From positions 1 to 64,000 of the forward strand of contig NZ_CAMEFG010000006.1 in the NCBI RefSeq assembly GCF_945915435.1: a stretch of DNA of 64,000 bases. Direction: 5' to 3'. The position numbers and the translations under genes were made by a program. Below are positions 60,000 to 64,000 of this stretch, piece by piece; the first letter of the stretch is position 1, and each line of letters opens with the position of its first letter. Source of the stretch: an uncultured Paracoccus sp. GTDB taxonomy: Bacteria > Pseudomonadota > Alphaproteobacteria > Rhodobacterales > Rhodobacteraceae. The notes beneath the pieces are model-generated. The model had not been told where the DNA came from. It saw only the letters and a program-made list of their open reading frames with translations, and made no database searches.

Positions 60000-61667
60000 G
60001 TGACCGATACCATGACCACCGCTCGGACCAACGCCCGGACCGATGGGGCCGCCGTTCTGGCAGGGCTGATCGCCGACTGGTCGCAAGGCCCGCTGTTCCA
60101 CGTTCCGGGCGAGGGCGCGCTGGAACTGCTGGACGCCCTGGCGGGCCGGATCGGGGGGCGGATGGTCTCGTGCCGGCACGAGGCCGGGGCGGTCTTCGCG
60201 GCGCAGGCGGCGGGCCATGCGACTGGCCAGCCGGGCATCGCCGTGGTGGGCCGCGCGCCCGGCGCGCTGAACGCGATGCTGGCGCTGCATACCGCCTGGA
60301 CCGATGCCGCGCCGATGATCCTGATCGTGGGGCAGGCCACGGGGCGACAGTCCGGGCGCGAGGCTTACCTTGGCCCCGATTTCGGGGCGACCTTCGCCGG
60401 CGTGGCGAAATGGGTGGGTGAATGCACGGATGCCGCGCGCCTGCCCGAGATGATGCTGCGCGCCTGGTCCGTCGCGCTGTCGGGCCAGCGCGGCCCGGTG
60501 GTGCTGGTCGTGGACGAGGACGTCTGGCACCAGCCCACAGCCCAGCCTGCGCCGCTGGCCGCGCCGGTCCCACCGCAGCCGGGTGTTTCCCCGGATGACG
60601 CCGCGCGAATCGCCGAGATGCTGGCGCGGGCGCAGCGTCCCTTGCTGATCGTCGGCGGCACCGGCTGGAGCGCCGGGGACCGCGCCGCGCTGGTCGCCTA
60701 TGCCGAATCGCAGGCGCTGCCGGTGCTGACCTCTTACCGCCGCCGCGACCTGATGCCCGCCTCCAGCCCTTCGATGGCGGGCGAGCTGGGCATCGGCGCC
60801 GATCCGGCGGCGCTGGCGGCGGTGGGTGAGGCCGATCTGGTGATCGTCGCCGGCATGCGGCTGGGAGAGATCAACACTTTCGGCACCAATGTCTTTGCCG
60901 GCTATCAGCTGATGCCGCTGCCGGATCCGGGCCGGGCGCTGGTCCATATCCACCCCGATATGAGCGAACTCAACCGCGTCTGGCGCGCGGATATGGCGGT
61001 CTGCGCGCAGCCCGGCAGCCTGTTCGGTCTGCTGGACGCAAGCGCCCCGGTCGCTGACGCCCGCCGCGCATGGCGCGAGCGCCTGCGCGCGTCGCGGCTG
61101 GCCTTCACCGAGGGCAAGCCGGGGCAGGGGCCACTTGACTTGCGCGAGGTCTGCCGCATCCTGCGCGCGGACCTGCCCGCCGACGCCATGCTGACCGTCG
61201 GCGCGGGCGCCTATGCCCATTGGCCGCAGCGCCATTTTCCGCACGACGATTACGGCACGCAGCTTGGCCCGAAAAGCGGCGCGATGGGCTACGGCCTGCC
61301 CGCCGCCATCGGGGTGCAGGCCGCTTGTCCCGGCCGCCGCGTGGTGGCGATGGCGGGTGACGGCTGCTTCCTGATGACGGGCGAGGAACTGGCGACGGCG
61401 GTGCTGCACCGCCTGCCCGTGACGGTGATCGTGGTCAACAATTCGCGCTATGGCGCCATCGCCGCCAGCCAGCAGCGCCAGTTCGGGCGGGTGACGGGCA
61501 CCGATCTGGCGCAGGTGAATTTCGCCGATTACGCCCGCGCGATGGGGGCCGAGGGGGTCCGCGTCGCCACCACCGCCGAATTCGCGCCCGCCCTGGCCCG
61601 CGCCGGGCAAGCTGACGGCCCGGTGCTGATCGAACTGGTCACCGGCCCCGAGGCGCTGAAGCCCTGA
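60000..61667 (+). CDS. Thiamine-diphosphate-dependent enzyme (acetolactate synthase/decarboxylase type)
   Basis: The ~555-residue protein has the three-domain layout of acetohydroxyacid synthase, benzoylformate or oxalyl-CoA decarboxylases. The cofactor-activating glutamate is in CRHEAGAVFAA (~64), and the middle domain is RPLLIVGGTGWSAGD. The ThDP-Mg motif is AGDGCFLMTGEELATAVLHRLPVTVIVVNNSRYGAI. A GTG at 60000 has AGGA 5 nt before it and is the favoured start; ATG 60012 is the alternative. It probably decarboxylates a 2-keto acid or joins two carbonyl compounds. Neighbours suggest a catabolic rather than biosynthetic role. Confidence 0.87.
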   Translation: MTDTMTTARTNARTDGAAVLAGLIADWSQGPLFHVPGEGALELLDALAGRIGGRMVSCRHEAGAVFAAQAAGHATGQPGIAVVGRAPGALNAMLALHTAWTDAAPMILIVGQATGRQSGREAYLGPDFGATFAGVAKWVGECTDAARLPEMMLRAWSVALSGQRGPVVLVVDEDVWHQPTAQPAPLAAPVPPQPGVSPDDAARIAEMLARAQRPLLIVGGTGWSAGDRAALVAYAESQALPVLTSYRRRDLMPASSPSMAGELGIGADPAALAAVGEADLVIVAGMRLGEINTFGTNVFAGYQLMPLPDPGRALVHIHPDMSELNRVWRADMAVCAQPGSLFGLLDASAPVADARRAWRERLRASRLAFTEGKPGQGPLDLREVCRILRADLPADAMLTVGAGAYAHWPQRHFPHDDYGTQLGPKSGAMGYGLPAAIGVQAACPGRRVVAMAGDGCFLMTGEELATAVLHRLPVTVIVVNNSRYGAIAASQQRQFGRVTGTDLAQVNFADYARAMGAEGVRVATTAEFAPALARAGQADGPVLIELVTGPEALKP

Positions 61668-61684
61668 TGACAAGGAGACAGCCG

Positions 61685-62989
61685 ATGCAGCAATCCGTGA
61701 TCGTGGTCGGCGCGGGAATCGCCGGTCTGACCGCCGCCTGGCACCTGCGCCGCGCGGGATGCGAGGTCACCGTGATCGAGGCGCAGGACCAGCCCGGCGG
61801 GCGCGTCGGCGCGCGCGAGACGCGCGGCATCCGCTACAATACCGGCGCGCGGCTGCTTTACGCCTTCAGCAAGGATTTCAACCGCCTGCTGGACGATATC
61901 GGCCTGACCCCCGACCTGATCCCGGTGCGCAACCTGTCCGCCGAATGCCGCTCGCCGACGGAAAAATGGAAGGTCGAGCTGATGCCCGGCCCGCGCTCGC
62001 TGCTGACGCCGGGGCTGACGCTTGCCGACCGGCTGCGCTTCATGACCTATGGCGCGCGGCTGTTGGCGGCGCGGTTTACCACCGACCCGGACGATGCCAC
62101 CTCGGCCCCGGCGGCGGATGCGGTGACGCTGGCCGATTACATCACCCGCCACCTAGGTCCGCGCGTGCTGGAACGTATGGTCAACCCGGTCTTTCGCAGC
62201 ACGCGAAGCTGGGACGCGGCGGATATCTCGGCCGCCTTCTTCGCCACCACCATGCCGCATATGATCGGGACCAGCACGGTCCATGTGCTGAAAGGCGGCA
62301 TGAACAGCCTGCCGCAGGCCCTGTCGCGCGACCTGACGCTGCTGCTGAACACCCGTGCCCTGCGCATTGACGCCCCCGCCAGCGGTCCCTGCCGCGTCGA
62401 GGCCGAGCAGGACGGCGCGCCCCTGATCCTTGAGGCCGACCGCATCGTCTGCGCGGTCGAGGGGGTGAACGTAGCCGCGCTGATCCCCGATATGGCGCCC
62501 GAGGACCGCGCCTTCATGGACCGCGTGCGCTACAACTCGCTGGGGATCGCGCATATCCGGCTGAACCGGCAGGTCGCGCCCTATATGAGCTTTTTCTCGG
62601 ACAATGCGGGCGGAACCATCGCCACCTATCAGCAGATCCCCGGCGTTGATGCCCAAGGCAGCCACCCCCAGCTTTACACGCAACTGACCCCCGAGGCCAA
62701 CCGCCGCGCCCGCAACGAGGGGCTGACGGACCGCATCGACGAGATCGTGGCGGACGACCTGCGCTGCCTCTATCCGACGCTGGACGCCGACCGGGTGGAT
62801 CATTTCAACCAGTGGATCGCGCTGAAGCTGCCCGAATTCTATCCCGGCTATGCGGGTGAGGTGCGCCGCTTCCTGAACCGCCAGCCGGGGGCGAAGGTGC
62901 AGTTCTGCGGCGATTACCTGGCGCAATCGCTGGTCACAGGTGCCGCGGCCAGCGGCAAGGCGGCGGCGCTGCGGCTGCTGGCGGCCTGA
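61685..62989 (+). CDS. FAD-dependent amine oxidase-like protein
   Basis: The 434-residue flavoprotein starts with a dinucleotide fold (SVIVVGAGIAGLTAAWHLRRAGCEVTVIEAQDQPGGRV). It ends with the FAD-closing segment QFCGDYLAQSLVTGAAASGKAAALRLL. It belongs to the amine oxidase/protoporphyrinogen oxidase/phytoene desaturase superfamily. It would oxidise an amine or saturated ring of a pathway intermediate. The start at 61685 is chosen because AAGGAG lies 7 nt before it; an ATG at 61667 overlaps the previous stop. The neighbouring RidA gene fits an imine product. Confidence 0.87.
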   Translation: MQQSVIVVGAGIAGLTAAWHLRRAGCEVTVIEAQDQPGGRVGARETRGIRYNTGARLLYAFSKDFNRLLDDIGLTPDLIPVRNLSAECRSPTEKWKVELMPGPRSLLTPGLTLADRLRFMTYGARLLAARFTTDPDDATSAPAADAVTLADYITRHLGPRVLERMVNPVFRSTRSWDAADISAAFFATTMPHMIGTSTVHVLKGGMNSLPQALSRDLTLLLNTRALRIDAPASGPCRVEAEQDGAPLILEADRIVCAVEGVNVAALIPDMAPEDRAFMDRVRYNSLGIAHIRLNRQVAPYMSFFSDNAGGTIATYQQIPGVDAQGSHPQLYTQLTPEANRRARNEGLTDRIDEIVADDLRCLYPTLDADRVDHFNQWIALKLPEFYPGYAGEVRRFLNRQPGAKVQFCGDYLAQSLVTGAAASGKAAALRLLAA

Positions 62990-63065
62990 GGCGCCCCGCG
63001 CTTGGATCGACCGCGCGCGCACTCTATCATCACGCCCGGATCGGGCATCAGAAACGGAGCATGAC

Positions 63066-63440
63066 ATGAAGAACCGCATCTTTTCGGGCGCCCCTTCCGA
63101 GGATTTCGCAGGCTATGCCAAGGCGGTGATCGCCGGGCCGACGATCTACGTCACCGGCACCACCGGCCAGGACGAGGGCGGCAACCTGCCCGAATCCGCC
63201 GCCGAACAGACCCGCAACATCCTGGCCACGGTGGACAAGGTGCTGGGGCAGGCCGACTCGGGCCTTGCCGATGCGGTGGCGCTGCGCACCTTCCTGACCG
63301 ACAAGGCTTACCTGCGCGACGTGGCCGAGGTGCTGGGCGAGACCTTCCGCGACATCCGCCCCACCAATACGCTGGTGGTCTGCCAGATCCCGACCGAAGG
63401 CGTGAAGGTCGAGATCGAAGTCACCGCCTGGCGGGGCTGA
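63066..63440 (+). CDS. RidA/YjgF-family protein (enamine/imine deaminase)
   Basis: The 124-residue protein has the RidA pattern: FAGYAKAVIAGPTIYVTGTTGQDEGGNLPESAAEQTRNILATVDKVLGQADSGLADAV, with FLTDKAYLRDVAEVLGETF and VCQIPTEGVKVEIEVTAW. RidA proteins hydrolyse reactive enamines/imines released by amino-acid metabolism. Here one is encoded between an amine-oxidase-like flavoprotein and UbiX, so it may hydrolyse the imine made by the oxidase. The common catalytic arginine (RxxxxxCxxP) is not present in that form; the segment here is TLVVCQIP. Confidence 0.87.
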   Translation: MKNRIFSGAPSEDFAGYAKAVIAGPTIYVTGTTGQDEGGNLPESAAEQTRNILATVDKVLGQADSGLADAVALRTFLTDKAYLRDVAEVLGETFRDIRPTNTLVVCQIPTEGVKVEIEVTAWRG

Positions 63441-63444
63441 GGCG

Positions 63445-64000
63445 ATGGCCCCCAAGCGCCTGATCGTCGGCATCTCGGGCGCCTCGGGCGTGATCTACGG
63501 CATCCGCCTGCTGGAGATCCTGCAAGGCAGCGGCATCGAGACGCATCTGATCATGACCCGCGCCGCCGAGATCACGCTGGCGCATGAGACCCGCCGCAAG
63601 CTGGCCGAGGTCCATGCGCTGGCCGATCACGTCCATGCGGCGGGCGATATCGCCGCGCCGGTCTCCAGCGGGTCGTTCCGCACCATGGGGATGGTGGTCG
63701 CGCCCTGCTCGGTCCGGTCGATGGCGGAAATCGCGGGGGGCGTGACCTCGGGCCTGCTCAGCCGGGCGGCGGATGTGGTGCTGAAGGAACGCCGCCGCCT
63801 GGTGCTGATGGTCCGCGAGACGCCGCTGCACACGGGCCACCTGCGCAACATGGCGGCGCTGTCGGAAATGGGCGCGATCATCGCGCCGCCGGTGCCGGCC
63901 TTTTATGCGAAACCGCAGACGCTGGACGAGATGATCGACCACACGCTTGGCCGGATGCTGGACCTGTTCGACATCGAGACCGAGGGGCTGGTGAAACGCT
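63445..64000 (+). CDS. UbiX-type flavin prenyltransferase (partial, cut by window end)
   Basis: The 185 visible residues begin RLIVGISGASGVIYGIRLLEILQG (FMN-binding). They contain MGMVVAPCSVRSMAEIAGGVTSGLLSRAADVVLKERRRLVLMVRETPLHTGHLRNM. This is UbiX, which prenylates FMN with dimethylallyl phosphate to make the UbiD cofactor. It starts 4 bp after the RidA stop. The open frame runs off the window, only a few residues short of the usual family length. Confidence 0.93.
   Translation, partial: MAPKRLIVGISGASGVIYGIRLLEILQGSGIETHLIMTRAAEITLAHETRRKLAEVHALADHVHAAGDIAAPVSSGSFRTMGMVVAPCSVRSMAEIAGGVTSGLLSRAADVVLKERRRLVLMVRETPLHTGHLRNMAALSEMGAIIAPPVPAFYAKPQTLDEMIDHTLGRMLDLFDIETEGLVKR

Overview
The window is GC-rich DNA from an alphaproteobacterium, most likely Rhodobacteraceae and Paracoccus-like. 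The pointers are a pseudoazurin gene, an oxygen-independent ubiquinone gene set (ubiT-ubiU-ubiV), FNR-type boxes, Dpp/Fbp-type ABC systems and very tight ATGA-coupled operons. No rRNA, tRNA or intact insertion sequence was recognised. All identifications come from reading motifs and context; no database search was run.

Left part (1-24 kb): the end of a peptide-type ABC operon; a tandem DUF1428 protein opposite an HxlR regulator; a four-gene ligase-associated DNA repair operon (exonuclease, ATP-dependent ligase, Lhr-type helicase, PdeM phosphoesterase); a cobalamin riboswitch ahead of a corrinoid/metal-chelate ABC transporter that runs into a pseudoazurin gene; an anaerobic block holding class III ribonucleotide reductase (catalytic chain and glycyl-radical domain on separate ORFs, plus NrdG), a UbiD decarboxylase and ubiTUV, with two FNR-like boxes; and a trehalose operon in which a GH15 hydrolase lies between otsB and otsA.

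Middle part (23.7-34.6 kb): an Xre/RES toxin-antitoxin pair, a ribbon-helix-helix protein, a VOC-fold enzyme, a Tat-exported GMC oxidoreductase pair, a secreted leucine-rich-repeat protein, a periplasmic nucleosidase, NudC, and then the most striking locus. A type I-C cas3 gene is cut just before helicase motif VI and joined directly to the 3' part of a CRISPR repeat. The array continues with 15 identical repeats and two decaying ones. All other cas genes and the leader are missing, as expected from one deletion running from cas3 into the array.

Right part (34.7-64 kb): a GntR-controlled operon for a four-carbon sugar acid (isopropylmalate-dehydrogenase-family enzyme, Fbp-type ABC importer, Asp/Glu-racemase-fold protein, OtnK-like kinase, OtnC-like aldolase, and a binding-protein-like protein with no signal peptide); an AbrB-family membrane protein; tryptophan catabolism (kynureninase and tryptophan 2,3-dioxygenase) with an AraC regulator; and a possible catabolic cluster of an aldehyde dehydrogenase, a second UbiD, a complete Dpp-type importer, an Asp/Glu racemase, a ThDP enzyme, an FAD amine oxidase-like protein, a RidA protein and UbiX (cut by the window end). 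The UbiD/UbiX pair suggests prenylated-FMN decarboxylation of an imported acid. The substrate cannot be read from the sequence.
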